55,615 nt of DNA, from assembly GCA_014802725.1 (NCBI GenBank), contig JAAVBS010000005.1:1-55615 (forward strand), read 5' to 3'. Positions 34,150 through 44,106 of the stretch are shown here, in pieces. Source of the DNA: a bacterium. GTDB taxonomy: Bacteria; Bacteroidota; Bacteroidia; Bacteroidales; P3. The position numbers and the translations under genes are program-made. The notes below the pieces were generated by a model that saw only the letters and a list, made by a program, of their open reading frames with translations, was not told where the DNA came from and did not search any database. Every line of letters begins with the position of its first letter. Position 1 is the first letter of the stretch.

Positions 34150-35085
34150 ATGTCAGCATATCCTTATTTTTCAGCCTCATTGCCGCAATGGACGTTCAAT
34201 GCGGAAGGGGACGGCCCTTCCGTGGAGGCCGTCTGCGCCGAGGCCATCGAATTGCTGAGCCGTAAGGACCTGGCGGTGCTCGCTTATATCTTTTCGCCCG
34301 CCAACCATAAGATATGGCTTGCGAAAATCCGGGCCGAAGCCGGTGCGGAAGCGCAGACGGCCGACCGGGCGTTGCCGGAAGCCGGGAACTTTGAACCGGC
34401 CTGCCTGGTGCCTTTCATCGAAACATTGCCTTATATGCAGGCGTTCAGGGGCGATTACGCGCGGCGGTGCGCGGTGGTGCCCGCCGGAGAGGAAATGCCG
34501 TCCGGCCTCCAACCTTTGGCCGACGCTTCGGACGAAGCCGTGGAGGCCTGGTCGGAAACCGAGGCCTACCGGCGTTTGCAGGCGATGTTCTACGCACAGG
34601 TGCCGGCCTTGTCGTCCGCGTTCCTGAAATCGTACTACCGTTTCGACTGGGAATGGAAAACCGTGGCCAACCGGCTCAACCGTAAGAAATACCCCGAGTT
34701 GCCGATGGACGATAACCTGCCGGAATACCCGGCCAAGGGCGACAGGGCGGCCGCCGACGCCGAGTGGATTCAGGCGTTGGAGAAAGAGCCGCTGGCGCAG
34801 CTTTGGGATTATGCCGAAGACATGGATAAGGTCATGGCCGAACCCGACCCGATGAAACGCGAATGGCTTTGCGACAGTTTCCGTTGGCGCTTTGCGGAGG
34901 CGGGCGGCGGCGACGCGACGGCTTCGACCGACAACCTGTGGGCGTATTTCGTCCGTTTGCAGTTGCAACAACGCTGGCAACGTCTTAAAAAGGCCGACGG
35001 CCGGCAACTGCTCAAAGCAAAATTGCAGTCCCTGCGGGCTGTGGATTGGGAGAAAAATGAATTCAGCGCCGGCATCGGCGCATAG
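34150..35085 (+). CDS. DUF2764 protein of the V/A-ATPase operon
   Basis: The 311-aa protein starts 'MSAYPYFSASLPQWTF' and matches DUF2764, a family found within V/A-ATPase operons of Bacteroidota and Chlamydiae. It occupies a place where other operons have subunit C (d), so a C-like role linking rotor and membrane ring is plausible but not proven. ATG 34150 is 5 nt after atpE's stop. No signal or TM helix. Confidence 0.8.
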   Translation: MSAYPYFSASLPQWTFNAEGDGPSVEAVCAEAIELLSRKDLAVLAYIFSPANHKIWLAKIRAEAGAEAQTADRALPEAGNFEPACLVPFIETLPYMQAFRGDYARRCAVVPAGEEMPSGLQPLADASDEAVEAWSETEAYRRLQAMFYAQVPALSSAFLKSYYRFDWEWKTVANRLNRKKYPELPMDDNLPEYPAKGDRAAADAEWIQALEKEPLAQLWDYAEDMDKVMAEPDPMKREWLCDSFRWRFAEAGGGDATASTDNLWAYFVRLQLQQRWQRLKKADGRQLLKAKLQSLRAVDWEKNEFSAGIGA

Positions 35086-35096
35086 CGATAGTGACT

Positions 35097-36860
35097 ATGG
35101 AGAAAACAAGAGGAACCGTAAGCGGCATTACCGCCAACCTCGTGACGGTAAAGACCGAAGGCCCCGTGGCGCAGAATGAAATCTGTTTCATCGACCTGCG
35201 CGGGGTCAAACTGATGGCCGAGGTTATCAAAATAGACGGCGATACGGCCTACGTGCAGGTTTATGAAAGCACGCGCGGCCTGCAGGTGGGGGCACCCGTC
35301 AGCTTCGAGGGGCATTTGCTCGAGGTGACGCTGGGGCCGGGCCTGTTGTCGAGTTATTACGACGGTTTGCAGAACAATCTGGAAACGATGGAAGGCGTCT
35401 TTTTGCGCCGGGGCGAATATACCGAGCCGTTGGACAAGACGAAAAAATGGGATTTCACGCCATTGGCCAAGGTGGGCGACCGCGTGCGCGCGGCCGACTG
35501 GCTCGGCGAGGTAAAGGAAGGCTGGCTGCCCCACAAAATCATGGTGCCGTTTGCCTTCAAGGGCGAATATACGGTGGAAAAGATCGTGCCGGCAGGAGCC
35601 TATACGATAGAGGAGACCGTGGCCGTGCTCAAGAACGAGGCCGGCGAGTCGTGCCCCGTGACGATGGTGCAGAAGTGGCCGGTCCGCATCGCCATTACGC
35701 ATTATAAGGAAAAGCCGCGTCCGTTCAAGGTATTGGAAACGGGCGTGCGCGTCATGGATACGTTCAACCCGATAGCCGAGGGCGGTACGGGCTTTATCCC
35801 GGGGCCGTTCGGTTCGGGTAAGACGGTGTTGCAGCACGCGATTTCGAAGCAGGCCGACGTGGATGTCATCCTCATGGCGGCTTGCGGCGAACGGGCCAAC
35901 GAGGTCGTCGAAATTTTCGCCGAGTTCCCCGAACTGGTCGATCCGCGGACGAACCGCAGCCTCATGGAGCGTACCACGATTATCTGCAACACGTCCAATA
36001 TGCCGGTGGCCGCGCGTGAGGCTTCGGTCTATACGGCCATGACCATCGGCGAGTATTACCGCGCGATGGGTTTGCGCGTGCTGTTGTTGGCCGACTCCAC
36101 GTCGCGTTGGGCGCAGGCCTTGCGCGAGATGTCGAACCGTTTGGAAGAGTTGCCGGGTCAAGACGCGTTCCCGATGGACTTGACGGCCATCATCTCCAGC
36201 TTCTACGCGCGGGCGGGCATCGTGTTCCTGAACAACGGGCAGAGCGGCTCCATCACGTTTATCGGTACGGTGTCGCCGGCGGGCGGTAACCTGAAGGAAC
36301 CCGTGACCGAGGGCACGAAAAAGGCCGCGCGCTGTTTTTATGCCTTGGCTCAGTCGCGTGCCGACAGCAAGCGTTATCCGGCCATCGACCCGATTGACAG
36401 TTATTCCAAATACTTGGACTATCCGGAGATAGAAGCCTATATGAACGAACGTATGGGCGCGGGTTGGGTCGATAAGGTGCGCGCCGGCAAAAACTACGTG
36501 TTGCGCGGCAAGGAAGCCAACGAACAGATCAACATCCTTGGCGACGACGGCGTACCCGTTTCGTATCACGACAGTTTTTGGAAATCGGAACTCATCGACT
36601 TCGTGATTCTGCAACAGGATGCGTTCGACAGCACCGACAGCCTGACGCCGATGGAACGTCAGCGTTATATGTTCGAGAAGGTTATGGGGCTGTGCGAACG
36701 TCAGTACCGTTTTGAGGATTTCAACGATTGCGTACAGTTCTACAAGCAGTTGATTAACCTTTTCAAGCAGATGAACTACAGTCAGTTCCAAAGCGAGGAT
36801 TTCAAACGTTACGAACAGGAAATAGATACGTGGGTTGCCCGCTATCAACAAGATAAATAA
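35097..36860 (+). CDS. atpA: V/A-type ATPase catalytic subunit A
   Basis: The 587-aa nucleotide-hydrolysing subunit has the N-terminal barrel ('GTVSGITANLVTVKTEG'), the non-homologous bulge region and the P-loop 'GPFGSGKTVLQHAI', followed by 'ERANEVVEIFAEFPEL' and 'LLADSTSRWAQALREMSNRLEELPGQDAFP'. ATG 35097 chosen over GTG 35091. A 680-codon antisense ORF in the track is a composition artefact. Confidence 0.96.
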   Translation: MEKTRGTVSGITANLVTVKTEGPVAQNEICFIDLRGVKLMAEVIKIDGDTAYVQVYESTRGLQVGAPVSFEGHLLEVTLGPGLLSSYYDGLQNNLETMEGVFLRRGEYTEPLDKTKKWDFTPLAKVGDRVRAADWLGEVKEGWLPHKIMVPFAFKGEYTVEKIVPAGAYTIEETVAVLKNEAGESCPVTMVQKWPVRIAITHYKEKPRPFKVLETGVRVMDTFNPIAEGGTGFIPGPFGSGKTVLQHAISKQADVDVILMAACGERANEVVEIFAEFPELVDPRTNRSLMERTTIICNTSNMPVAAREASVYTAMTIGEYYRAMGLRVLLLADSTSRWAQALREMSNRLEELPGQDAFPMDLTAIISSFYARAGIVFLNNGQSGSITFIGTVSPAGGNLKEPVTEGTKKAARCFYALAQSRADSKRYPAIDPIDSYSKYLDYPEIEAYMNERMGAGWVDKVRAGKNYVLRGKEANEQINILGDDGVPVSYHDSFWKSELIDFVILQQDAFDSTDSLTPMERQRYMFEKVMGLCERQYRFEDFNDCVQFYKQLINLFKQMNYSQFQSEDFKRYEQEIDTWVARYQQDK

Positions 36861-36868
36861 GCGAGATT

Positions 36869-38194
36869 ATGGAAAAGACAGCGTTTCAAAAAGTATATAC
36901 GCGATTGGAGGCCGTGACCAAGGCGACGGTCGATGTGCGGGCGACGCAGGTTTCCAACGATGAATTGGCCATGGTGGGCGACCGTTTGGCGCAGGTGGTC
37001 AAAATCAAGGGCGAACGCATCACGCTGCAGGTGTTTTCCGGTACGGAAGGCCTGCCGACGAACGCCGAAGTCGTTTTCTTGGGCAAGGTGCCTTCGCTCA
37101 AGGTGGGCGACGATTTGGTAGGGCGGTTTTTCAACGCATACGGTGAACCCATAGACGGGGGCGCCGAACCCGAAGGCGAGGAACGCGAGATCGGCGGGCC
37201 GTCGGTCAACCCGTTCCGGCGCAAGCAGCCGTCGGAGTTGATTCCCACGGGCATGGCCGGCATCGACTTGAACAACACGCTTGTATCGGGTCAGAAGATT
37301 CCGTTCTTTGCCGACCCGAACGAACCCTACAACCAGGTCATGTGTATGGTGGCCTTGCGGGCCAAGGTGGATAAGATTATTTTGGGCGGCATGGGGCTGA
37401 CGAACGACGACTACCTGTTCTTCAAGCAGTCGTTCGAGAACGCCGGCGTGCTCGACAAGATGATTTGCTTCGTGAACACGACCGAACAGCCGCCCGTCGA
37501 ACGCTTGTTGATTCCCGACATGGCGCTGACGGCGGCCGAATATTTCGCCGTGGATAAGAACGAGAAGGTGCTCGTGCTGCTGACCGACATGACGCTGTAT
37601 GCCGACGCGTTGAGCATCGTCTCCAACCGTATGGATCAGATTCCGTCCAAAGACAGTATGCCGGGTTCGCTTTATTCCGACCTGGCCAAGATTTACGAAA
37701 AGGCCGTTCAGCTGCCCGACGGCGGCTCCATCACGATTATCGCGGTAACGACCTTGAGCGGCGGCGACATCACGCACGCCATCCCCGACAATACGGGTTA
37801 TATTACGGAAGGGCAGTTGTTCCTGCGTAACGACAGCGATGTGAACAAGGTCATCATCGACCCGTTCCGTTCGCTCTCGCGTCTTAAACAGCTGGTTATC
37901 GGCAAGCAGACGCGCGAGGACCATCCGCAGGTCATGAATGCGGCCGTCCGTCTGTACGCCGACGCGGCCAACGCGCGCACCAAGCTGGAGAACGGTTTCG
38001 ATTTGAGCGACTACGACGAACGGACGCTCTCGTTCGCCAAGGACTATTCGGCGCAGATTCTGGCCATCGACGTCAACATCGACACGACCGAGATGCTGGA
38101 CCGCGTTTGGCAGATGTTCGCGCGCTATTTCAAGCCGGCCGAGGTCGCGATCAAGCAGAACCTGATGGACAAGTACTGGCCGAAGAATGTCTGA
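36869..38194 (+). CDS. atpB: V/A-type ATPase subunit B
   Basis: The 441-aa non-catalytic head subunit alternates with A in the A3B3 hexamer. It has 'GRFFNAYGEPIDGG', 'NPFRRKQPSELIPTGMAGID', 'GQKIPFFADPNEPYNQV' in place of a functional P-loop, and 'LTDMTLYADALSIVSNRMDQIPSKDSMPGSLYSDLAKIYE'. It follows A by 8 nt. Length is slightly short of archaeal B (~460) but complete. Confidence 0.95.
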   Translation: MEKTAFQKVYTRLEAVTKATVDVRATQVSNDELAMVGDRLAQVVKIKGERITLQVFSGTEGLPTNAEVVFLGKVPSLKVGDDLVGRFFNAYGEPIDGGAEPEGEEREIGGPSVNPFRRKQPSELIPTGMAGIDLNNTLVSGQKIPFFADPNEPYNQVMCMVALRAKVDKIILGGMGLTNDDYLFFKQSFENAGVLDKMICFVNTTEQPPVERLLIPDMALTAAEYFAVDKNEKVLVLLTDMTLYADALSIVSNRMDQIPSKDSMPGSLYSDLAKIYEKAVQLPDGGSITIIAVTTLSGGDITHAIPDNTGYITEGQLFLRNDSDVNKVIIDPFRSLSRLKQLVIGKQTREDHPQVMNAAVRLYADAANARTKLENGFDLSDYDERTLSFAKDYSAQILAIDVNIDTTEMLDRVWQMFARYFKPAEVAIKQNLMDKYWPKNV

Positions 38195-38234
38195 GGCCGC
38201 GCCGACGGGTTTTGAAAATTAAGTGTGAAAACCG

Positions 38235-38837
38235 ATGCCGATTAAATTTCAATATAACAAGACTTCGCTCAACGAGTTGGGCAAGGGGCTGAAGATGCGG
38301 GAACGGGCCTTGCCGACCATTAAGAGCAAGGAGTCCGCGTTGCGGATGGAGGTCAAGAAAGCCAAGGCCGAGGCCGAACGTCTGGATAAGGCGTTGGAGG
38401 AGGCGATGCAGCGCATGGAAGGGCTGACCGCCCTGTTTCCGGAGTTGGATCCCCGCAGCGTGGAGGTGGAGGCCATTGATCTCAGGATGGGCAAGGTGGC
38501 CGGCGTCAAGGTGCCGGAGCTGAAGGAAATCCGCTTCAAGGAAAAGCCGTTCTTGTCGTTTGCCGAACCGGCCTGGACGGCGCAGGGCATGGAAACGCTC
38601 AAGGAACTGGCGTCCGTGGGGCTGCAGAGCGAGGTGTACCGCTACAAGATGCAGTATCTTGAAAAGGCGCGCAAGAAGACGACCCAAAAAGTGAATCTGT
38701 ACGAAAAGGTGCAGATTCCCGGCTATAAAGAGGCGATACAGAAGATAAAACGCTTTATCGAAGACGAGGAGAACCTGTCGAAGTCCTCGCAGAAAATCGT
38801 CAAGAGCCGTCATATGCAACAGGAGGAGGCGTTATGA
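38235..38837 (+). CDS. atpD: V/A-type ATPase subunit D (central rotor)
   Basis: The 200-aa protein is almost entirely helical. It begins 'MPIKFQYNKTSLNELGKGLKMRERALPTIKSKESALRMEVKKAKAEAERL', the paired-helix rotor shaft of the D subunit. The last codons overlap subunit I (ATGA at 38834-38837). The gap from B is 40 nt. Confidence 0.92.
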   Translation: MPIKFQYNKTSLNELGKGLKMRERALPTIKSKESALRMEVKKAKAEAERLDKALEEAMQRMEGLTALFPELDPRSVEVEAIDLRMGKVAGVKVPELKEIRFKEKPFLSFAEPAWTAQGMETLKELASVGLQSEVYRYKMQYLEKARKKTTQKVNLYEKVQIPGYKEAIQKIKRFIEDEENLSKSSQKIVKSRHMQQEEAL

Positions 38838-40696
38838 TAGAACCGATGCTGAAATACGAAATCCTGTTGTTCCATCAGGAATTCGAACCTTTCTTGAAGG
38901 CTTTGCAGGCCAAGGGCTTGCTTGACCTGTCGTTGGGCGACTTGGCCGTCAAGGGCACGCAGGAAGAGGACTACCGTTTGGGCGTCCGGGCGGAGCGTTT
39001 GGAGCGCGCGCTCGACGACTGGCGGCGTCTGCATCCGGACGTACGGGCCGCCGCGGCGGATTTCCCGTCGGACGAGGCCGCCCGTATCGAATGGACCGAA
39101 GACGCTTTGGACCGCGCGCGCAAGTCGGCGGAACAGGAAGCTCTCTTGCGGCAGGCCGCCGATAAAGAGGCGGTATGGGGCGTGTACGACCCGGCGTTGT
39201 TGGAAGGCTTGGCGCAGGCCGGGCTGACGTTGCGGTTCGGCAGCATGCCGGCCAAAATGTGGACACTGGATGACGCCGGCCTGAACTACCGGCCCGAAAA
39301 AGCGAAGGTGGCCGAAGCCCCCGAGGCCTATCCGGTGGCGGTGGTGGCCAAAGCCGAGGGCCGCGTCTATTTCGTCTATTGGGATACGTTGCCCGCCGAC
39401 TGGCGCGTGCAGGAGGAGGCCGCGCCGACGCAGCCGCCGGCGCAGTGGGCGGCGCAGGTGCAGGCGGCGCAGCGGCAGAAGGCCGCTGACGAGGCCCGCG
39501 TGGCTTACGCGGCCGACCGCGCGGCCGACTTCAAACAGGCGCGCAAACACTGCTGGAACCGCCTGGCCTATAGTGTGGCGCGCGCCGATATGCCCGCCGA
39601 GGCTGAGGGGAGCCTGCGCATCGTGGAAGGCTACCTGCCGGCCAAGGATCAGGCCGAATTCGAGGCTTTCCTGGAGGCCGAGGGCGTCTTTTTCAGACAA
39701 CAGGCCGCCAAGACCTTGTCCGAGGAGGCGCAGGCGGACGTGCCGGTGTTGCTCAAAAACAACGCCTATGCGCGTCTTTTCGAGCCTATTACCAAACTGT
39801 TTTCGTTGCCCGGCTATCGGGAATTGGACTTGACGCCTTTGTTCGCGCCGTTTTTCATGATGTTCTTCGGCTTCTGTATGGGCGACGCCGGCTACGGCCT
39901 GCTGTTCGTCCTATTGGGCTTCCTGCTCCGCGGCAAGGTAAAGCCGGACTTTAGGCCTATACTGTCGCTCGTCTGCTATTTGGGCGCGGCGGCCGTTGTG
40001 TTCGGTATGCTGTCGGGCACGTTCTTCGGCGTATCGCTCGTCAATGTGCCGGCCTTGCAGCGTTTCCACGCCTATATCCTCGGTCAGGACCAACTCATGA
40101 TGCTCTCGCTCGCGTTGGGCGGCATCCAGATTCTGTTCGGGATGTTCGTACATGTGCTCAATATTTCGCGCCAGAGAGGCTTCAAATATGCCGTGGGCGC
40201 GTTGGGTTGGTGGCTCATCCTCGTGTTCGCGGTTCCGCTTTTAGCCGAACGCATGACGGATTGGACGTTGCCGGTCTTTGTGTGTTACGCCTGCTACGCG
40301 ATGGTGGGCGTGGGCGCGTGCGGCGCGTTCTTCTACAACAGTCCCGGCAAGCCCATTTGGATGAACTTCGGTTCGGGGCTGTGGGCGAGTTACAACACGG
40401 CCACGGGCTTGGTCGGCGACCTGTTGTCCTATATCCGTCTGTTCGCGTTGGGGCTTACGGGCGGTATCCTCGGCGGCGTGTTCAACGACTTGGCCCTGCA
40501 GATGAGCGGATCCATCCCGGTGCTCAAGCAGTTGATTATGATCTTGATCTTGTTGTTCGGCCATGGGCTCAACATCGCGCTCTGCGCGTTGGGGTCGGTT
40601 GTGCACCCGTTGCGTCTCACGTTCGTGGAGTTTTACAAGAACGCGGGCTTCGCGGGCGGCGGCCGTGCCTATCAGGCGTTCAAGATAGAAGAATAG
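38834..40696 (+). CDS. atpI: V/A-type ATPase subunit I (membrane stator, a-like)
   Basis: The 620-aa protein has a cytoplasmic N-terminal half with coiled coil (~1-325) and a C-terminal membrane domain of about seven or eight helices: 'FAPFFMMFFGFCMGDAGYGLLFVLLGFLL', 'FGMLSGTFFGVSL', 'GLVGDLLSYIRLFALGLTGGILGGVFNDLA'. The 'SYIRLFALGL' helix carries the Arg that faces the K-ring ion site. ATG 38834 overlaps the stop of D by 4 nt. Confidence 0.94.
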   Translation: MIEPMLKYEILLFHQEFEPFLKALQAKGLLDLSLGDLAVKGTQEEDYRLGVRAERLERALDDWRRLHPDVRAAAADFPSDEAARIEWTEDALDRARKSAEQEALLRQAADKEAVWGVYDPALLEGLAQAGLTLRFGSMPAKMWTLDDAGLNYRPEKAKVAEAPEAYPVAVVAKAEGRVYFVYWDTLPADWRVQEEAAPTQPPAQWAAQVQAAQRQKAADEARVAYAADRAADFKQARKHCWNRLAYSVARADMPAEAEGSLRIVEGYLPAKDQAEFEAFLEAEGVFFRQQAAKTLSEEAQADVPVLLKNNAYARLFEPITKLFSLPGYRELDLTPLFAPFFMMFFGFCMGDAGYGLLFVLLGFLLRGKVKPDFRPILSLVCYLGAAAVVFGMLSGTFFGVSLVNVPALQRFHAYILGQDQLMMLSLALGGIQILFGMFVHVLNISRQRGFKYAVGALGWWLILVFAVPLLAERMTDWTLPVFVCYACYAMVGVGACGAFFYNSPGKPIWMNFGSGLWASYNTATGLVGDLLSYIRLFALGLTGGILGGVFNDLALQMSGSIPVLKQLIMILILLFGHGLNIALCALGSVVHPLRLTFVEFYKNAGFAGGGRAYQAFKIEE

Positions 40697-40721
40697 AAAA
40701 CCTTAAATTAGAAACACTTAA

Positions 40722-41180
<459 letters not shown>

Positions 41181-41212
41181 TCGGCTGAACGCTTGGTTTC
41201 GTATCGTTTCCG

Positions 41213-42634
41213 ATGAAAGACCCGCGGATAGGTACGGCTTACGGCCGTTCGGTATTCCATATCGACGGGTTGCTCTGCCTCACGGCTTTTTTCAGTTTCC
41301 TGAGTGTGGAGCAACCGTTGGGCGGTTTCGGAAACATACGTCTGCCGGTGGAACTCCTGTTGGGGCTGTTGTGTCTGCTGTTCCCGTTCGTATTGTGGGG
41401 GCAGCGGCGCCTTAGGACCGACTTGGGGCTTAGGCGCCCCGACGGCTTTTGGCCCTGCGAGTTACGCTGGTGGATAGGCGCCTATCTGCTATGGATGTGG
41501 ATAGGCGTCTTTTTTTCGCCTTGCAGGCTGGTGGCGTTCAAGGCTTCGTTCGCCTATACGGCCTGTGTGTTGCCGGCTTTTTACGCCGCCTATAAGATGG
41601 AACGCGAAACCCCGGACGGCGGTTTCGGGCGGCGTGTGGCCCGTTCGGCGCTCTTGGGGCTGGGGCTTTTCTCGATCGTGGCCCTGGGGCGTTATTATTT
41701 CGGCTATTTCCGCGGCGAGCCGGTGCCTTACAACAAGATTTTCCGTGTGACCCAACCGTTTCTGTCCGACCACACGCATTGGGGCGCGATGGTAACGCTG
41801 TGGCTGTTTCCCGCCCTGTATTTCGTGCGCTACGCGGCGCGGCTGTGGCAGCGGGCGGGGGCGGCCGTCCTCGTGGCGGTGTTCCTTTGGAGCCTGTGGG
41901 TCAGCCATGCGCGGGCGGCGACGGCCACGCTCTCGGTGCCCTTGGCCATCGTGGCCGTGCTGTACGTATGGCGGTGGCCGCGCCGCCGGCGGCTTGTGGC
42001 CTTGGCCATGGCGCTGGTGGCCGTCACGGCGGGCGGCGTGTGGGCCGTGCGGCAGGGGCAGGCGTTGGATGCCCGCAAGTCGGAGGCCTGGGGCGAGCAT
42101 ATGCTCTCGCTCGTGCGGTACCGGCAGGACGCTTCGAGCATGGAGCGCGTCAACCGCTGGAAGTGCGCCGCCCGCCTGACGGCCGACTACCCGTGGTTCG
42201 GCTGCGGCAAAGATGTCTATCCGTTTGTCTATGGACCCTACCAGCGGGAAGAAGACCTGACCGAAGTGAGCACGTTTGCGGGCGACAACGGCAACGCCCA
42301 TAGCGAATATTTCTCGGCCTTCTGCGAGACCGGCATTCCGGGCGGGCTGTTGTTCCTGTGTATCGTCGTGTTCGGGTTTACGGCCGGTGTCAAGGCCTAC
42401 CGCGCGGTGGGGCGCGGCCAAGACGGCGGCGGGGCGGAAGCCCGTCGGCAGCGCGCCTGGATTCTGTCGCTGTTGTTAGGCTTGGCCGCCTATTTCACGC
42501 AGGGCCTGTTCAACAATTTCCTCTATTTGGACAGCGGTCGCTTCTCCGTTTTCCTCATGCTGGCTTTGGTTCAGGCCGCCTACACGCGGCGTGACGGCGT
42601 TGAGGAAAGGATTTTGGGATGGCCGTCATGCTGA
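41213..42634 (+). CDS. O-antigen ligase family (Wzy_C) membrane protein
   Basis: The 473-aa polytopic protein has around ten transmembrane helices and a large periplasmic loop (~295-365) carrying 'SSMERVNRWKCAARLTADYPWFGCGKDVYPF' and 'GDNGNAHSEYFSAFCETGIPGG', the signature region of WaaL/Wzy_C enzymes that transfer or polymerise surface glycans. The His in 'NAHSEY' is the expected catalytic one. It starts 32 nt after atpK and may be read through from that operon, with no functional link to the ATPase. Ligase versus polymerase cannot be decided. Confidence 0.85.
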   Translation: MKDPRIGTAYGRSVFHIDGLLCLTAFFSFLSVEQPLGGFGNIRLPVELLLGLLCLLFPFVLWGQRRLRTDLGLRRPDGFWPCELRWWIGAYLLWMWIGVFFSPCRLVAFKASFAYTACVLPAFYAAYKMERETPDGGFGRRVARSALLGLGLFSIVALGRYYFGYFRGEPVPYNKIFRVTQPFLSDHTHWGAMVTLWLFPALYFVRYAARLWQRAGAAVLVAVFLWSLWVSHARAATATLSVPLAIVAVLYVWRWPRRRRLVALAMALVAVTAGGVWAVRQGQALDARKSEAWGEHMLSLVRYRQDASSMERVNRWKCAARLTADYPWFGCGKDVYPFVYGPYQREEDLTEVSTFAGDNGNAHSEYFSAFCETGIPGGLLFLCIVVFGFTAGVKAYRAVGRGQDGGGAEARRQRAWILSLLLGLAAYFTQGLFNNFLYLDSGRFSVFLMLALVQAAYTRRDGVEERILGWPSC

Positions 42635-42691
42635 AAAACCGGGAAAAGGATAATTTTCACTATCTTTACATTTCAAAAAATGCAAACGGTT

Positions 42692-43075
42692 ATGAAGAAA
42701 CTGATGCTTTTGCTGCTATTGGCGGTGCCGATGGTGCTGTGCCAGTCGTGTTTCTCCACGCGGACCAGCATAGGGGATTACCGCATCGCCACGAAGGCGG
42801 ACAACTCGAACGCCTATACCTATTCGAAAGCCAAGCAGTGTTACCTGTTTTGGGGCTTGATTCCGTTGGGGCACGCCCGGGCGGCGGTGCCGCGTGACGG
42901 CCATTGCGAGGTGCGGACGAGTTTCGGCTTCGTGGACTTTTTGGCCTCCGTTCTCACGGGCGGCATTTTCTCGATGCAGACCGTCAAGGTCAAGGCGCCG
43001 AAATACGGCATGATGCCCGCGCGTCCAACCCCGCCGCCGCATCCGGAACATGGTCCGCACCATCACCATCGTTAA
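42692..43075 (+). CDS. Bor-like lipoprotein with His-rich tail
   Basis: The ~127-aa protein has a signal 'MKKLMLLLLLAVPMVLCQSC' with a lipidation Cys before 'FSTRTSIGDY', then 'YTYSKAKQCYLFWGLIPLGHARAAVPRDGHCEVRTSFGFVDFLASVLTGGIFSMQTVKVKA', which resembles Bor/Iss-type lipoproteins. The tail 'HPEHGPHHHHR' is His-rich. An ATG at 42680 is an alternative start. A one-mismatch promoter box, TATCTTTA, lies at 42661-42668. Function unknown; the Bor match is by overall shape. Confidence 0.7.
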   Translation: MKKLMLLLLLAVPMVLCQSCFSTRTSIGDYRIATKADNSNAYTYSKAKQCYLFWGLIPLGHARAAVPRDGHCEVRTSFGFVDFLASVLTGGIFSMQTVKVKAPKYGMMPARPTPPPHPEHGPHHHHR

Positions 43076-43114
43076 AAAAGAAAGGCGACTTCTTCCGAAG
43101 CCGCCTTTCTTTTT
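43076..43114. terminator. Bidirectional terminator between the Bor-like gene and the lpxD paralogue
   Basis: Near-perfect stem aaaagaaaggcg-cttc / gaag-cgcctttctttt with a ttcc loop and one mismatch, flanked by A-run and T-run. It serves both convergent genes. Confidence 0.88.
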
Positions 43115-43132
43115 AGGTCGCACCGTATGAAA

Positions 43133-44077
43133 CTACAACAGGTGCTTGATTTTGTCGATGATGTCGGGCAGCATCCGCAGCGACGCCATCTCTTTCCACT
43201 TCTTGCGGGCATCGATGGCCGGCGTGCCGAAATAGACGCCCTTGGCCAGCGACTTATCGACGGCCGACGTGGCCAGCACAACGGTGCCGTCTTCCAGCAC
43301 GAGGTCTTTGTTGACCATGACGTTGGCCCAAAGCAACACGTGGTCGCCCAGCGTGGTCACGCCCGCCACGGCGCAGTGCGCGCCGATGAGGCAGTGTTTG
43401 CCGATATGTGTGTCGTGGCCGATCTGGACAAAGTTGTCGAGCTTGGTGCCCTGTCCGATAATCGTGTCCCCCGTCACGCCCTTGTCAATCGCGCAGAGCG
43501 CGCCGATTTCCACATCGTCTTCCAGCACCGTGCGGCCGCAAGAGTCGATGCGGCGCAGCGTATCGCAGGTGTCGTGCTTGAAATAGTAGGCGTCGCCGCC
43601 GATAACGCTGTTGGACTGGATGATGACGTTGTCGCCGATCACGGTGTAATCGTAGATGCTGACGTTGGCGTGGATGATGCAGTTCTTGCCGATTTTGACA
43701 TGGTTGCCGACAAAGACGTTCGGCTGGATGACCGTGCCTTCGCCGATTTCAGCCGTGGGGCTGATGGCCGTGGGACAGGGCTCGAACGGACGGAAATGCC
43801 GTGTCAGCGCGTTGAAGCAAGCCAACGGATCCTCGGTCACGAGCAGGCACTTGCCTTCAGGGCAGGCCGTCTCCTTGTTGATCAGGATGAGGTCGGCCGC
43901 GGAGTTCAGCACCATGTCGTAGTACTTCTCTGCATCCACATACGTTACGTCACCGGGTTCCACCATGTGGATTTCGTTCATACCCGTCAGCCGGAGGTCA
44001 TCGCGTCCGATCAGGCGCGGTTGCACCGGCATCAGCGCCGTCAGTTCGGCAATCGTATAAGGTTTGCTGAATCTCAT
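43133..44077 (-). CDS. LpxD-family N-acyltransferase (paralogue beside efp)
   Basis: The 314-aa protein has an LpxD-like N-terminal domain and a left-handed beta-helix of hexapeptide repeats ('IGEGTVIQPNVFVGNHVKIGKNCIIHANVSIYDYTVIGDNVIIQSNSVIGGDAYYF'). The catalytic His of LpxD is in 'LDNFVQIGHDTHIG'. LpxD adds a 3-hydroxyacyl chain to UDP-glucosamine intermediates of lipid A. Many Bacteroidota have a second lpxD-like gene next to efp, distinct from the one in the lpx cluster, and this appears to be that copy. Precise substrate uncertain. Gap of 29 nt from efp. Confidence 0.82.
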   Translation of the reverse strand: MRFSKPYTIAELTALMPVQPRLIGRDDLRLTGMNEIHMVEPGDVTYVDAEKYYDMVLNSAADLILINKETACPEGKCLLVTEDPLACFNALTRHFRPFEPCPTAISPTAEIGEGTVIQPNVFVGNHVKIGKNCIIHANVSIYDYTVIGDNVIIQSNSVIGGDAYYFKHDTCDTLRRIDSCGRTVLEDDVEIGALCAIDKGVTGDTIIGQGTKLDNFVQIGHDTHIGKHCLIGAHCAVAGVTTLGDHVLLWANVMVNKDLVLEDGTVVLATSAVDKSLAKGVYFGTPAIDARKKWKEMASLRMLPDIIDKIKHLL

Positions 44078-44106
44078 AGGAGTTAAGTGATAGCGTGAAA
44101 CTAAAC

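Noticed and set aside
34809-36851. 680-codon minus-strand ORF opposite V/A-ATPase subunit A
   Set aside because: It lies entirely antisense to strongly conserved atpA and the end of DUF2764. Its Arg/His-rich, motif-free translation is a by-product of GC-rich codon use.
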